The notes beneath the pieces were generated by a model. That model searched no databases, was not told the origin of the DNA, and saw only the letters and a program-made list of their open reading frames with translations. From Fagopyrum homotropicum (taxonomy: Eukaryota > Streptophyta > Magnoliopsida > Caryophyllales > Polygonaceae), in NCBI GenBank assembly GCA_033239125.1, contig BSWB01000002.1:186001-250000 (forward strand): 64,000 bases of DNA, written 5' to 3'. Both the position numbers and the translations under genes were made by a program. Positions 11,440-25,270 of the stretch are shown in pieces (the stretch's first letter is position 1; each line of letters starts with the position of its first letter).

Positions 11440-14400
11440 TCAGCTTGGGAGCAATTCTGCTGCCATGGAATCATCTATCTTGGTGGTCGGCAGATCAACT
11501 GGAGAATTCAACTTCAGTTTTTCTTTCTCAACTTCCTTCTGAGCCTTTCTCTTCTCGAACTCCAGCTGCTTGCAGTTCTCATCATGTGCTCGGACAAACA
11601 GCCTCAAGAAGTTCAGCAAAGTTGACACCACTGCCCAATGCCATATATATAAGAAAAAGCAATGCCAAAACATTTGTTTACTTTCACACTAGAAGAACAA
11701 AAGCAGGAATACAAAGAAAGAACACAGACAACAATTCTAAAGCCAACGAAGAAGAAACAAGAAAAGCATAATACCTTGTTCAAATGGACACTTTGCTGGA
11801 TCTTCTCCAAAATACATGGCCAAGGCATCGGCATTCCTACCCTGAAAACAAACAAGTTCACAGGCATCTAAGATCAAAGTCGAGTTCTATTTGTGTGCTG
11901 TCCTGCATCTACCTTTAAGGTTCGTAAAAATTGCACATGCATGCTGATAAAGCAAAAATTGCACATGCATGCTGATAAAGCAGAATCGGTGCTTGTAATC
12001 TAGTTGGTGATTTGTGTTAATGCTTCCAGTGTGAGACAACTATGATAATACAGTAAGATTTGATTATGATGCTTTTAGACATTGAAGTTATATCAAGTAT
12101 AAAGTTTCAGTTGAACACCTTCCCATCCACTAAAAGCCTGAAACTGTGTCTAGCACTTTCAAGCTTCCAAAAATAAAAAGCAATATTGATTGGAAGCTCA
12201 GATTAGCCTAGCTTAAGTAACTAGAGAAGGTAGCACGAAGAGTTTCAAAATCAAGCAAGAAAGGTTACAAACTTCTTCTCAGAAGCAAGCATCACATTTC
12301 AAGCATTCTGACATTGACCGCAGACTTCCTGCAGCTATTTGGTTCAACTATCGCCTATTACCAACATATAATACACATCAAGCTGATAATGGTGGAGGAC
12401 GCTTACCACGTAACAATAGAGTGCGGCTAAAGACTTCACTTCACCTTCAGCAAAAGAAAGAAATTGCTTCAATAGCTGGGGATAATTAAAGAAGACTTTT
12501 TTGTTAGCAAGGGCTCCAGAGACCAAAAGAAAGCATAAGAAAAACACACCTTTCAAATTCCAAACCTATTAAAGCTAAGATGGAAGCATATCTAACAAAG
12601 TAACAAGGGCCTGGTTTACAGCAAGAATCATAATCTATCTTGAAACAACTCCATTATGATTACAGCCTCACATCATTCTAGGGTATATGGATGCAATATT
12701 TGTATTCTTCAATTTCAAGATGACTCAAATTTGAACCAACAACTTTAGCAAGAATGAGAGATGAAAAACACTGTTAAGGGTGAAGCAAAAATATCAAACC
12801 TTGCAAAAAATCTTTGACACCAGACCATCATTTTCTGAGGTTGTGAGCTCCTGAGCAACTTTCTCTAACCCTTTGCTGATAGCTTGCATTTCTTCAGCCA
12901 AGATCTTCAATTGTATCTACAAATAAAAGTTGCTTAAATGAGCAGCACAAAATAACTAGATGTAACTGAAGGACCTACTTTTGAGCATGGTTGATTTTGT
13001 TGTAGATCAAGAAAAGTTTGACACTAATATTACAAAAAATAAATGAACAATGCAGTGGAAAATATCGCCATAATGTGTTTCAGTTAGAAGCTTGTCATTT
13101 TAGTTTTGGGAACAGTTAACACAAGCACATACTTACATCTTTATATTTTGCTGTCCATGTTGAAAGAGCGATCATATTACAAAATGTTAAGAAAAAATAA
13201 ATACAAATTAGAGACATGTCATCCGACTAATACTAGATGTAACTGAAGGACCTACTTTTCAGCATGGTTGATTTTGTTGTAGATCAGAAAAAGTTTGATA
13301 CTAATATTACAAATAATAAATGAACAATGCAGCAGAAAAATTGCTATTATGTGTATCAGTTAGAAGCTTGTCATTTTAGCTTTGTGAATATTTAACACAA
13401 GCACATACCACCATCTTTATATTTTGCTGTCCATGTTGAAAGGGCGATCATATTACGAAATGTTAAAAATAATAAATACAATTAGGGACCATGTCATCCG
13501 GCTAATACTAGATATAACTGAAGGACCTACTTTTGAGCATGGTTGATTTTGTTGTAGATCCGAAAAGGTTTGACACTAATATTACAAATAATAGATAAAC
13601 AATGCAGCGGAAAATTTCCTATTATGTGTTTCAGTTAGAAGCTTGTCATATTACTTGAATTTCATAGGTTAAGCACATGTGATATGCTTTTCCTCGACTA
13701 AACTAAATGCTTAAATTGACAAAAAAATAAAACAGGGGAAATTAATTCAAAACACGGAAAATTTAATCGTCAGATGAACAATATGGGAAAGAACGTATGT
13801 TCACATTAAAAGAGCGGCTAAGTAAAAAAATTAGGAATTAAAAAATATCTGATGATTTAGGAGTTCTTAAATAGAAAAGCGAAATTGTTAGAACTACACA
13901 TAATCCAGTTTAAAAAATATCTGATGATTTGGTACAATTGACTCAGAACATAGAATTGAAATACTAGAAGACCTAGTGACGGTAAACAGATAGATAAAAC
14001 AGCATTTTCTATCCCTTTTTTAGGGTGGGGTGGGGGATGTAGTGGTAAGTGATACCTTTGCTGCAGACTCTAAACTCTGAAGATCCTTGGGGAAATCTAG
14101 AAGTTCAGGAAGTTTCTCAGCAAGAACCTACACATCACCAGCAGATCTCAGCAACAATATATTGCAAAAGCATTCATGTGGACAGCATGGGAAGTCCTCA
14201 AGTTGGACATATGACAAAAACCTATTTCCGGGTGGAAAAAAAAAAAGATCGTCCAATTGAAAGGTAGAAGAAAGTTCAAAGAAGATGATGCAGACCAAGG
14301 ATCCATATAAATTAGGTAATTATGAAGCCAAGTGCCAGGTAAAATAGACATTTTACCTTGCAAAGATAATGCATGAGTGTCATCTTGTTGTTTCTAGCTC

Positions 14401-17400
14401 GGGTGTCGGTAAGTTTTAAGAGGCTATCCAAGCGGAATCCAACAGCAGATCCTATGTGCAAAATATAACAGAGCTATCAAGACTATGAAACAAAAGAAAA
14501 ATACAATTACTTGACAGCTGATAATACCTAATGTGAAGCCTTAAATAAGCTGTCACATTACTTTGACAGCACAAAAGTGAAAGGTACAACTTACCCCGTG
14601 CAGTGCCTTGGTTCAAAGCATTCCCCAGTTGCAAGATAGTGTGCATGATTCTTCTCAATTTTTCAGAACTTCTCACCTATTAAGAAAGTGTAGAGGCAGG
14701 AATTTTAAGCACTTTGAAACATGTCTCGAGGGGATATACCGATACCAAAAACAAGGAAGAGTGATTGCTTGCCTCTTCAGATGCGGAATTTACAAGGTTC
14801 AGATTTTTCCTCAGGTCAGAAACCTGAAGAAGACAAAATTTGCAAAACATTAAGAGGAAATGCAAAAAAACACAGACGGATCGATATGCCCACGAAGATA
14901 TATCACTAACCTGGGAGCTAAACTGCATCTTAAAACAAAATACCCTTAGCTTTGATTCCACCCGAGGTACTTTCATCAACTCTAAGAAGAACTACAGAAA
15001 AATTATGAGAAGCAGGTTAGAATAGAACACAGCATAAATTGGAAATTCTCTTTCATGTATGATATGGTAAAACTATGATCTGACAATATCACCACAAAAC
15101 AAATCGAAATTGATTTTCAACAATTTTACATGTTTTAATGTTTTACATGAAATTTCACTACGGTTTCAATATTTCTTACATATATATTGAACAAGGATAA
15201 AAAAAAATGGGAGAAAGATTCAACTTACCTGCTCACATTTCCCTAACTTTTCCTTGTCACCAGTGTATCCCTGGAAATTTTGGAAAAATAATTAGCTAAG
15301 AAAAATAGATCAGAAGTCATCTGTCTTATGTATCAGTAGAGCATTACAAATTTACAATAGTGCTCAAAGAATATAACACAGGAACAAAAGGAAGGTAATA
15401 TCATCAGAAATATATCGGCAATTACCTTCAGAAGCTCCATCTCCTCCTTTGTTGGACAGAACTTTATTAAGTTTTCCACCTGGTCAATGTCTAAACCCGA
15501 CTCATCCAAGGCAAGCACTGAATTCTGCATCATACTCAGAGAAAAAGATGCAGGAACGTGAGCATCCCAAATCTTTTTTCCAGGGTATGTATGTATTTAG
15601 TTGTTTTCAAATCATAGCTGAAAAAAGCTAGTGTAAAGTTTTCTAAGTATACTCAGGGAATTATCATGCTTCACAACTGTTATTAGCTCAAATTCAATTA
15701 GAAATACAACTGTTGCCACTAAATCAAGCAGTATAAAGATTACCTTGATAACTCGCGAATCTAAGAGCCACCAAAGAGTGTGATAATATAGGGATAACTC
15801 AGAAAGTAATGATACATAATGGAGGGAGAAAGAAGGGAAAAAAGGTTACATCTTAGATTCTTAGGTCTCAAAGCTCATAAAATATCATTAATTACAGAGT
15901 ATCAAGAGAAACAGGAGAACTTTGGGCTTACCATTAAGTCGGGCAAAGGAATCTTGACCTTTGACAACATTATTTCACAATTATATGCTCGTCTAAGCTC
16001 AATCTGCAGGAATGAAAATCTCTTCAAATAAGAAGTTTAATGTAATGCTTAATAGATGTCAGCTTTCACATAACTTATAAATGAATTACACAAGAGATTG
16101 AGAAACCAGAGGGTGATGTGATATGCTTAATAGATGTCAGCTTTCACATAACTTATAAATATCATTAATGTAATGCTTAATAGATGTCAGCTTTCAATTT
16201 TTAGATTATCTATACAATTACCTATATCACCTTTTTTGTCATGAAAGAACAACCAAGCCAATCAGGCTTATCACTTAACGATGACGGACATGATTTAAGG
16301 GAGTACTTCACTGAGACATGATTATAAAGAAGTCTGATGGGGTGCTTTCAGCATATTCTACACATAACACTAACTTAGAACAATGAGATCAATTTACTTG
16401 AGCAGAAACTACTTTTGAATGTAAACTGCCATATATTACTGTCCCCTGATTGGGCAGCTTTACCTATCCACTCTATTCTACACTGCTCCTCCTCGTCTAT
16501 ATGGAAAAAGCGTGAAGAAAGAGCGTGCCGGTAGAATGAAGGAAATTCAACAATGTTAATTAATTCATATACAGATTGTACCAAATCATAAGTCATCACA
16601 TAACCTCCAAAGTTGTGTAATAACAAAATAAGTAGATGAGATGCATTATTTTAGCTCATACAGAAAAGGAAAAGAAAAAGAAAAAAGAAAATTAAGTAAA
16701 ATCCAGATGAGCATGCTAAGTAATATACTATAGGCCTGCACATACACCCTATAAACAACCTGTCAGACTTTCAGAAAGAACGTTCCTATGAAATCCTTGC
16801 CATGTCTGATACAAAATAAAACCATAAAAGACATATTCTTCAAGCATTATGTTGGATATTCAAGCACAGAGCATGAACAAGGAGAATGGGTCCAGTGTAA
16901 GTAAGGACATCGTTAAAGAGTTGTACAAGTAACTTACCAGCTGTACTTTATCCGATTTTGGTCCTGAAGCACCACGATTTGATTTTCCACCTGAGCTCCT
17001 AAGATCTGAGTTTGGAGCTGCTGCTGCAAATAGATTCTCAAGTTCTGAAAAGTCAAACTCTGGAGCCCTGGCAGACAAGGAAAATGAAGCACTGAAGCCA
17101 ATGTGCAGGAAATAGTCTAGACTCTGAAGGTACAGGAATTATTCAGTTAGAGGCTTAAGTGAGAAGACACGATATTTACTTGGAAGCTTCTCCAGATTTG
17201 TGTGCATCAGCCCATAAGCTTCCTTGCATTACCCTGGTTAACTTCAGCCAATGATATGGCTTCAAAGTTGTCCTTTTTGGCTGATTTGGATTCTTAGCAA
17301 GACTTCGTGTTAAGCCCCTTCCTTTTGAACTTAAAAGTGGTCCAGGAGCAGGAGGTACGGGACCATTACTTCCTGGCACGGGGGGTGGGCCGGGTGGCTG

Positions 17401-20400
17401 AGGGGGACCACCTTTGCCAGATGGAGGAGGTGGTACAGGTGGACATGGTGGAGAAGTTCCAATTCCCGGACTTGAAAAGTTAATACTAGGAGGAGGAGGT
17501 GGAGGTACTATAGAGGAAGTTTTTGGTGGCAGTGGCGGTGGTGGAGGAGTAGTCACAGCAGTACCCTGTTTTGGAGATGACAAAGCTAATTTAGAAGTTT
17601 CTGATAGAGGGGGTAAGGGAGGGGGAGGTGGTTTAGCCATTGTGCCATTACTTCCTGGCACGGGGGGTGGGCCAGGTGGCTGAGGGGGACCACCTTTGCC
17701 AGATGGAGGAGGTGGTACAGGTGGACATGGTGGAGAAGTTCCAATGCCTGGACTTGTTGAGTTAATACTAGGAGGAGGAGGAGGAGGAGGTGGAGGTACT
17801 ATATAGGAAGTTTTTGGTGGCAGTGGCGGTGGTGGAGGAGTAGTCACAGCAGTACCCTGTTTTGGAGATGACAAAGCTAATTTAGAAGTTTCTGATAGAG
17901 GGGGTGGGGGAGGGGGAGGTGGTTTAACCAATGTGCAGCTTGACGTATATGGAGGTGGAGAACTTATCGAAGGAGGGGGAGGAGGTGGTGGAGGAGGAGG
18001 TACAGAAGCAGAGGGGTTTGCCAATGTTCTTCCACCAGAAAGTGGGGAAGATACAACTTTAGCTGACTCTGTCGATAATGTGCGTGGAGGTGGTGGGGGT
18101 GGTGGGAGTTGTGACGGAGGGGGAGAAGGAGAAGCTTTTGGCGATACTTTAGGTGATGGGGAGAACTTTGTCGCAACTGAAGCATCAGCTTGTGGCCGTG
18201 ATGAAAGTGGAGGCGGAGGAAGAGGTGAATGAGAACCTGACAGTACAAGTTTAGTCATATCAGGAACAAAAGCAACTATAGTAGAGGATGGAGAAGATTC
18301 TTGGCTGTATTTCTCACCTTTGTGTTCAGTATGATCATCCAAAACTGCAGTGATTCCAAGAGGTGGGGATGTACCCCGATACCTTGCTTTGGAAGATAGA
18401 GGTGAACTGGGGAATGAATTGCTCCTCTGTGTAGGACTAGAATGAGATGAAGGAGAGAACAGGGGGGCTATGATTTTTGATAGACCCGTCACTTTTGTAG
18501 GAATTGTATCTCCAGAGGTTCCTAAAGAGGGCTTGGGTCGCTTCTCCGTGGCCATAGATGTGGGACTGCTACTGCTCTCTAATGTATGCGATTTTGGCAT
18601 GTCATTGAACTTTTCTGGAATGGATTCTACAAAACTAGCTGATGCCGTTCTTTGTGGAGGATCTATTTCCTCTGCAATCAAATTAGCAGCCCCTGTTGAC
18701 ATGAGACCCTTGATTTTCCTCTCAGATACTAGTGAGGTTTGCTTTCTATCCAGGTTTTCAGCATAAGAAGGTTCAAAAAGTTCTGATTTTCCTACATCAG
18801 AAGAAGGCATTTCTTTCCCGTCCTGCTGAACAGTGGTCGTTTGCCTTTCCAGCTCCATGGTTGCAGAGTTCTCATTGCTATTTTGATATGTACCCAAACG
18901 TACCATAACTTTTGGTACTTGTAGGTTACATAAATCAACAGCTTCAGCTGTTGTTTCTAATGGACTTGCCTTATCTTGAGCAATATCAGTATGCGGGGGA
19001 GATTCTGCTGAAAGCCCTTGCTTTAGTAGTGTCTGAGACTTAGGATTCTGTTCATGTATAGGATTTAATACTTCAGAGCTCCAAGTTTCTGCTTCCTGGT
19101 CAGATACAAAGTGAAACTTTTCCTTGAAGTGAGTTGGTGTAGTTATATGCTCTAGAAAATTCATTGCCAAATCTGGCTTTGGGTCTAGCCAGTTTACATT
19201 GCTGAAAATCTCCTGCACTGTAGCGAAGGCATCCAGAGGAAGTTCTTCTTGTGCTACAACAGCAGGCAAATCAATTGCAGCAACAGAGGTAGGTGCATCC
19301 ATCTCTGAAAAGATTACCTTCAATTGGGATATTTGAATTAAGGTGCTATCCACAGATAATGAAAAAGGCATAGATGCGGACAAAATAGAAAGTAGATAAG
19401 AGCATTATAGGATTTCTGAACAAAGAAAGCAAGGTCTTAGTACCTCTGCTCTGAATTCCTTAGGGAAGAGATCTTTTGCATTCCAAAGGATGTCAATATC
19501 GTCACGGTTTAGCATTAAAATGTTGGATCTGATGAAAGCTGTATTAAACATGACCCTAAACATCATAACTTCACGCTCTAGATCGTCATCTAAGGTTATG
19601 CACTCAAGCACAACATCTCCTTTAATATGGCAATTGATATCAATCTTTAGCAATCCACAATCTACCTGAATGAGAAAAATTATAAAATTCAGAAGAAGAA
19701 AAACTTCTACTTATCAAAATAAAGGGGACAGTGTCATAAATAGAAGGGGGCGTGCATAATCATAATAGTCACTGCTTTCCCAACTACAACGTAATAAACA
19801 GAAAGCATTCTGTTTAAGAAATATTCCAATCCTGCAAGATGCACAAGCCAAGTCAACAGTAATTTGGTGGGGGCTGGCTCTATATCCACATTATATGTAA
19901 ATATATACATATACATATAGAGAGAAAGAGGACAACTAGGAGAAGGTATATAGAGGCAACGACGGAAATATAGAAACACCTGTTTGTAGTGACGAACAAC
20001 TTTGCTTTTCTTTGACATTGAAAATAGAACCTTTGGAGAAGGATCTGAAACTAGAAGAGGGTCCTGTCCATATATTCTAAGTATTGGTCGGCAACCCCCC
20101 TTTCCATCAATATTAGGGATGGATCTAAGGATCATGCAATCCATGGTGAGTTCTCGGTCTTTGGGAGGCCATTCTGAGCCCAGATTCCTCCTGGAAATAT
20201 ACTTAAGGTATCTCAGCTGTGAAGGTAATGGGTTCAATGGATAAACCAATTGTAAGAGCTCCTGAGGCGCTTGTTTGTGGATCATGTCCAATGTTTTCCG
20301 TTCCGCTGCATACTGCTTCCTGTAAATTAGGAGTCCGGCTAACATGAAAGCCAATACCGGCCATCCACCTCGTTCACAGTGCATTAGCAGGACATTATGT

Positions 20401-21905
20401 TGCCCAAGTAAAAGCCAATTCTCACTTGATCTTAAGAAATGATGGATCACCTCCATTGTGAGCAAAGGACAACCTTCGTAATGTCGAGGATAGTCCATGA
20501 CAGTCATTTCATGCTCAGATAGAATATTAGCAATTTGGCTCTGTTTCTCTCCCTCGCGGAAGTTGAATACCATGAATGAACCTTCTGGGAAATAAGCGCG
20601 AAGTTGTGTCACTATGTCACCGATGTAAGTTTTATAATTCTCGTCCTCCACAACGTCGGTCGTAAAGCAATAATCAAAAACTACATGAATAAAAGCAAGC
20701 CGAAAGTAAAGGTTATGCTCAGAAAGACAAGAGACATAAGTAGCAAAGATAATATGAATATCACACCCCTATACAAAATTTAATGTTAAAACAGGACTTC
20801 GCTAATTTTAATATCATCTTGGCGAACTTGCCAGCGGTAGAAGAATATCTGAAGACAGTCCCACAAAAAACCAGAATAATATATCAGCAAATAAAACTAC
20901 TCCTCCATACATAAAATAATATCATCTCATATCATTTTTCATGGCCAGCTTGCTGAACCAAACATTCATTCATTATGACTAATCTTAAAATTTGCATCTT
21001 GATATTATCTATAATTCAGTAGCTATCCAGGCCTCTTTAAATTGGATGACATTGTTGGAAGAACTCAAATTTTCCTCCGAAAGGAGAACAACACTAATAA
21101 GGATAGGAGGAATATAACAAAGAACAACCAAGAATATTAAAGATCGGACGTGGAGAAGGTAGATGTTCACAGCTGGTATTTCCAAGAGAACCCAGCTCAG
21201 TGGAGATCAATCAACCCTGATCTAACAGAGCCATCCGGTTATTTGGCATCATATTATCATAACTCAGACCCATACCTAGTCAGTATATCAATCCCAACCT
21301 GCCCTTAAAATCTATCAAAAACAAGTTTCTAAGTAAATACCTAACTTAGCATAATAGAAGCACTGGGACAAATGCTACCCGTGAAGTGTGATCCATCAAG
21401 AAAATACCTAAACATCCCTCCACTTTCCGCCAAAACCAACTTCAAAAAACTGAAGTAAGAGAAAGGGAAACTAGAGATGACTTATATAAAAGCGTTAAAG
21501 AATAGGCATTAAGTAATAGATAGCAACTCTACAATGCAAAAATCAAACTACGCTATAAGGCAATAGCTGAAGCTTAATGTCAAAGACATAAAACTTAGTC
21601 TGCACACAATAATGCCCTCAAAATTAATGTTGCACGAACCGTTCAGCAGAAGCTCACCTAGCTCAAAATCCTAAACTGACAAATACAATCAAGTACCGTA
21701 TCATTCTGATGGGAAATTTCCCAAATTTGTGGAAATGATACAACTAAATTAGCACACACTAATACCCTCAAACAGCTACGACGAATTACTTAGAAAGTAC
21801 TGACAGTTTGAAGCCGTGTGAAAGTAGGTTACCATAAACTCGGTCAGAGATCTCAAACAACCCATCGGGCGGCTTCTTGAAAAAGATTTTCCGAAACAAC
21901 GCCAT
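11440..21905 (-). CDS. class II formin with PTEN-like N-terminal domain, 17 exons, 1433 aa
   Basis: Exons (minus): 21905-21833, 20680-19980, 19665-19444, 19317-17180, 17067-16938, 16003-15932, 15524-15426, 15270-15229, 14991-14911, 14823-14773, 14676-14595, 14451-14357, 14127-14056, 12916-12800, 12475-12407, 11841-11775, 11630-11440; total 4302 nt. Order: PTEN-like phosphatase/C2 region (1-332), a linker, a polyproline FH1 region, then FH2 (about 1016-1410), which nucleates and caps actin. The PTEN-like signature reads HCERGGW with C126, and the usual P-loop arginine is absent, so lipid targeting rather than catalysis is likely. Class II formins link actin to membranes or microtubules. The start MALFRKIFFKKPPDG matches the family start as I recall it. 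Intron 10 (14772-14677) begins GC, not GT; all others are GT-AG. Confidence 0.95.
12957..13655. repeat. tandem repeat inside formin intron, about 276-bp unit, about 2.5 copies
   Basis: Copies start at 12957, 13234 and 13509, each beginning TAGAT(G/A)TAACTGAAGGACC (periods 277 and 275). The last copy breaks off after GCTTGTCATATTA near 13650. It lies in the long intron between the exons ending at 14056 and starting at 12916. Confidence 0.85.
16039..16200. repeat. short direct repeats in formin intron
   Basis: TGCTTAATAGATGTCAGC followed by TTTCA occurs three times (about 16047, 16123 and 16174). The first two copies extend into CATAACTTATAAAT. It looks like a local slippage duplication in an intron. 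Confidence 0.75.
17363..17935 (-). repeat. tandem duplication in the formin polyproline (FH1) exon
   Basis: Two adjacent copies, 17363-17644 and 17645-17935, are nearly identical at the nucleotide level. They differ by a few substitutions and a 9-nt in-frame indel in a polyproline run (unit 282 versus 291 bp). Each encodes a polyproline block containing SPKQGTAVTTPPPPP, then GIGTSPPCPPVPPPPSGKGG. The frame is preserved, so the FH1 domain gains about 95 residues of profilin-binding proline sequence. Confidence 0.9.
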
Positions 21906-23579
21906 TGTTTATGAGACTGGAGGGTCAATTTTGCAGCAACTGGGGGAAGACCCTCTATTCAAACCGTATCAGCAATGGAGGCCAAGGTTGAAGGGTGCAG
22001 ACTACAGATTCAGTCGAAATATACACAATGAACTAAGAGGAACGCAATATATCACAATGGGGAGAGAATGAGAGGGGGTGAAGGAATAGTGGGTGGGTCG
22101 AGAGACGAAAAGGGTATAGGTTTTGCTGGGTGGGTAAGAAACCCAAATGCCCAAATTCGTTGATTTTAGCCTTGAGGATTACACTATCAGCAAAAGTTCG
22201 CTTTCAAAGGGAGGAAAGGAGAGCGGGATTAGAATAGAGAGTCCAAGGAGGGTGAAGAAGAAGCCTCTGCCAGTAGATATCGTGGTAGGGCTCGAGACGA
22301 TAATGGAGCTGGGGATGGAGATGATAAGAGTTGGGTAGGATCCAAGTTTAGGGGGATCTGGGATTTGTCTTGCCCTTTTTCCTCTCTCTTTTTCTATACG
22401 TTTGATTGATGTGGGAATTGCAGAGACTGGGACTTCGAATTAACGTGGGGAAGATGATGATAAGGATGTCTGATTTCTTCCTCCCTTTCTCTCTCGTTAG
22501 AATCTCAACAGTGCTTTGTCGGCTTCCTTTTCCCTCCAAATTCAGGAATTAGTAGAGATCATGTGTGCAAGTAATCGTGCATCCAATCCTAGTGATCAAA
22601 GTCAAATCACACTGCTACATGCTAATTTTCAAGCTGATGGGATCGCTTGTAACGATTTATAACATCGTCCAAAAGTAAAATCTTTTTTATTTATATTTCA
22701 AAACATTCAACTAATAATTATATTGACTGTTACAAGATGGTGACAAAGTAGGAAATGAGCAGTTTTTACTTCAAAACAGGGGAAGGAATTGAGCAGTTTT
22801 CAAGTGAGAATATTTTCTACGAATTAGGAAGTGAGATTTCTTTGCACCAAAAACCAAATTAAATTTCATTTTTCTCTCATCATTATATATTATGTTCTAG
22901 ATAAAATTTTATATTAATTTTAGTGTATTTCTATTTCTATCGTTTATGTTCAATGGACTCGTCAACTCACCGACATTTGTATAAGGTCTTTGATCAACAA
23001 CCCTTTCAATTTATAGTCCGTAAATTGTACATACCAAACGTACAGATTCTAACTCAAGGGTAATATTAAATTACCATGTGTATAATGATTTTATCTTATG
23101 TATATATTTGCCCATACATACAAGATTCTAGACAATATTTCATATGTTCCAAATGGATAGTAAATACAAAAGGCATACAAGATTCTAGATAATATTTCTT
23201 ATGCTCCAGATGGATAGTAAATACAATATATCTAAGAAAATAAACCAGATATGTGTTCTCTATAATCTTTTAAAAAGTTACTTAAAAATAATTAAATTCA
23301 AAAGTTAGCCTCTCAATTCACTTGAAATTAAATTATAAAAGTTATGTATACATTGTGAAATCTTTAAATTTTATTATTAGTGGTCAAGTTGTCTGGACTC
23401 TTGAATTTTATTATTGACCTTGCATTTATAATTTCTTGCATTTCATAGTATCTATTCATTTCCTTCCGTAGTTATTGTGTGGTGTTGTGTTCTTTTGTTT
23501 GTAATCATAAAACCAACGGATTGAACTAATTTAACGATCCAACCAAACTGGTTTGTTTCATATAAATGGATTGTTGGGA
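21906..23579. other. formin 5' flank and AT-rich spacer
   Basis: 21906 to about 22550 is the formin leader and promoter side, relatively G-rich on the plus strand. Short ORFs here match nothing. 23117-23230 is a 57-bp tandem duplication (unit starts CATACAAGATTCTAGA). Otherwise it is AT-rich with no gene seen. Confidence 0.5.
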
Positions 23580-24002
23580 ATTCAATCACTTCATGCATTA
23601 TATAAATTATATATACTAAAGTTTCAAAAACTTTGGAATATTGAATTTAGTGTTCTTAACTTTTAGAGATTTTGCCCGAATTTTGTGTACCTTTAAGCAA
23701 TTTCAAAATATAACAAATTACACAAAAATATTTTTTTTATTAGAATCACACCTTTCATTACATTAATTATATATACAAAAGTTTCACAGTATTTTGGGCA
23801 ATGAATTGATGTTCTTACTTTTTAGAGATTTTTTTGCGAATTTCGTGTAATGATATGATTTGAATATATTTAAGAAGGGAAGAAAAAAAATATCAAATAA
23901 TTTTATTTTTGAATGTAATCACTCAATGCATCATAAAACTCATATACACTAAATTTTCACAAACTTTGGGGACATCATATTTGATGTTATCAATTTTTAA
24001 AG

Positions 24003-25270
24003 GGAAGATTTAGTTATTAGGGTAGTTTTTGTTTAGAGAATACGAACTAGGCCCCTGCCTTTTTTACAATGAAAAATAAAGATAAAATAAATAAGATGAT
24101 TTTAATTTAAAGGAGTAAATTATGGTAATTGCTATAATTTATTAAAAGAAACTAACAAAAACAGATAAAAATAAAATGAAATTGTATTTCAAAGATTGTG
24201 GAAAATCTTCCAATAAACTACCAAAAACAGATAAAAATAAAGGGAAACTGTATTTCAAAGATTGTGGAAGATCTTTTAAACGTCCATTCACGCACAGAAT
24301 CGTTTTTTCATTCTTCTCGCCGTCGCCATTAGCAATCTATCTTCACGTCTCGCCATTGCCGTCGTCTTCTCAACTATATGTGTACACAAAAACACAAATT
24401 GTGTACATGAATTAAAAAATACAAACGTACACAAACACCGAAACATAAAATTAAGTGAAGAAATACAAACGTACACAAAAACGCAAACATAAAATTATGA
24501 GTTCAACAACAAATTGTGTACATGAATTAAACAATACAAACGTACACAGACACGAAACATAAAATTAAGTGAAGCAACACAAACAGTTTGTACATATTTT
24601 ATGCGAACTATTACAAATTGTGTGCGTGAATTGAACAGTACAAACGTACACATCCACGTAAACATAAAATTAAGTAAATCAACACAAACATTATGTACAT
24701 ATTTTCTGCACAGTAGTACATAATTGTTTTTATCACAATCGATTACATAACATATGCAATCGATTACATATATTGTATCTCGCACACGAGATTACGTACA
24801 TAAACATGTATACTAGTTCGTTGAGTACATCACGCCATTGAAGCAGTTACAGTAGAACAAATAACGAATCGATCAAAATTTCAGAAATAAACTTACCGAT
24901 AAGTGGGTGTTATGTCAACGCGAACAAAAACCGAGATCAAATCGCCCAGGATCAATGGCGGAATCAAGCACCAGTAATGGAAACCGCCGTCTTTTGTTTC
25001 GGAGGAGGATGACGATGAACAACCAACTACAAATGTGGTTGAAGTTTATTGAATGATTCCTTAAATAACGGTTGTTAGCAGCAATTACCATTTTTATTAA
25101 AGGAAATAAATAATTTTGAAGATGAGAGAGAAAGATTTTAGGATCTTTATTTTTAAAAATAATAAATACTTTTGTTGGTAATTAGAGGGACCTAGTTTGT
25201 TAATTAAAACACAAAACTACCTGCTTTGTACACAATGATGCAAAAAGTACATACTTAACCATTTTACCCA
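24003..25270. mobile_element. non-autonomous MULE-like DNA transposon inserted in the array, 9-bp TSD
   Basis: The element is bounded by the direct repeat TTTTTAAAG at 23994-24002 and 25271-25279. The array unit reads on across the gap when one copy is removed. Subterminal inverted similarity: GGGTAGTTTTTGTTT..AACTAGG near 24018-24053, and the complement of CCTAGTTTG..AAACTACC at 25189-25220. There is no transposase ORF. A 9-bp target duplication with poorly conserved termini suggests Mutator-like, but the superfamily is inferred. Confidence 0.65.
24156..24700. repeat. internal direct repeats of the MULE-like element
   Basis: Two copies of an about 67-bp unit (AAAACAGATAAAAATAAA.., 24156-24285) are followed by about three copies of an about 110-bp unit starting AATTGTGT(A/G)C(A/G)TGAATT and containing TACAAACGTACAC and AACATAAAATTAAGT (about 24397, 24511, 24617). 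Confidence 0.7.

Noticed and set aside
17414..18232. Gly-rich open frames on the plus strand (17414-17683 and 17933-18232)
   Set aside because: They are the antisense of the formin polyproline exon; poly-CCN read backwards gives poly-Gly.
22147..22338. ORF upstream of the formin
   Set aside because: Short, no homology I recognise, and lies in the presumed formin leader or promoter on the opposite strand.
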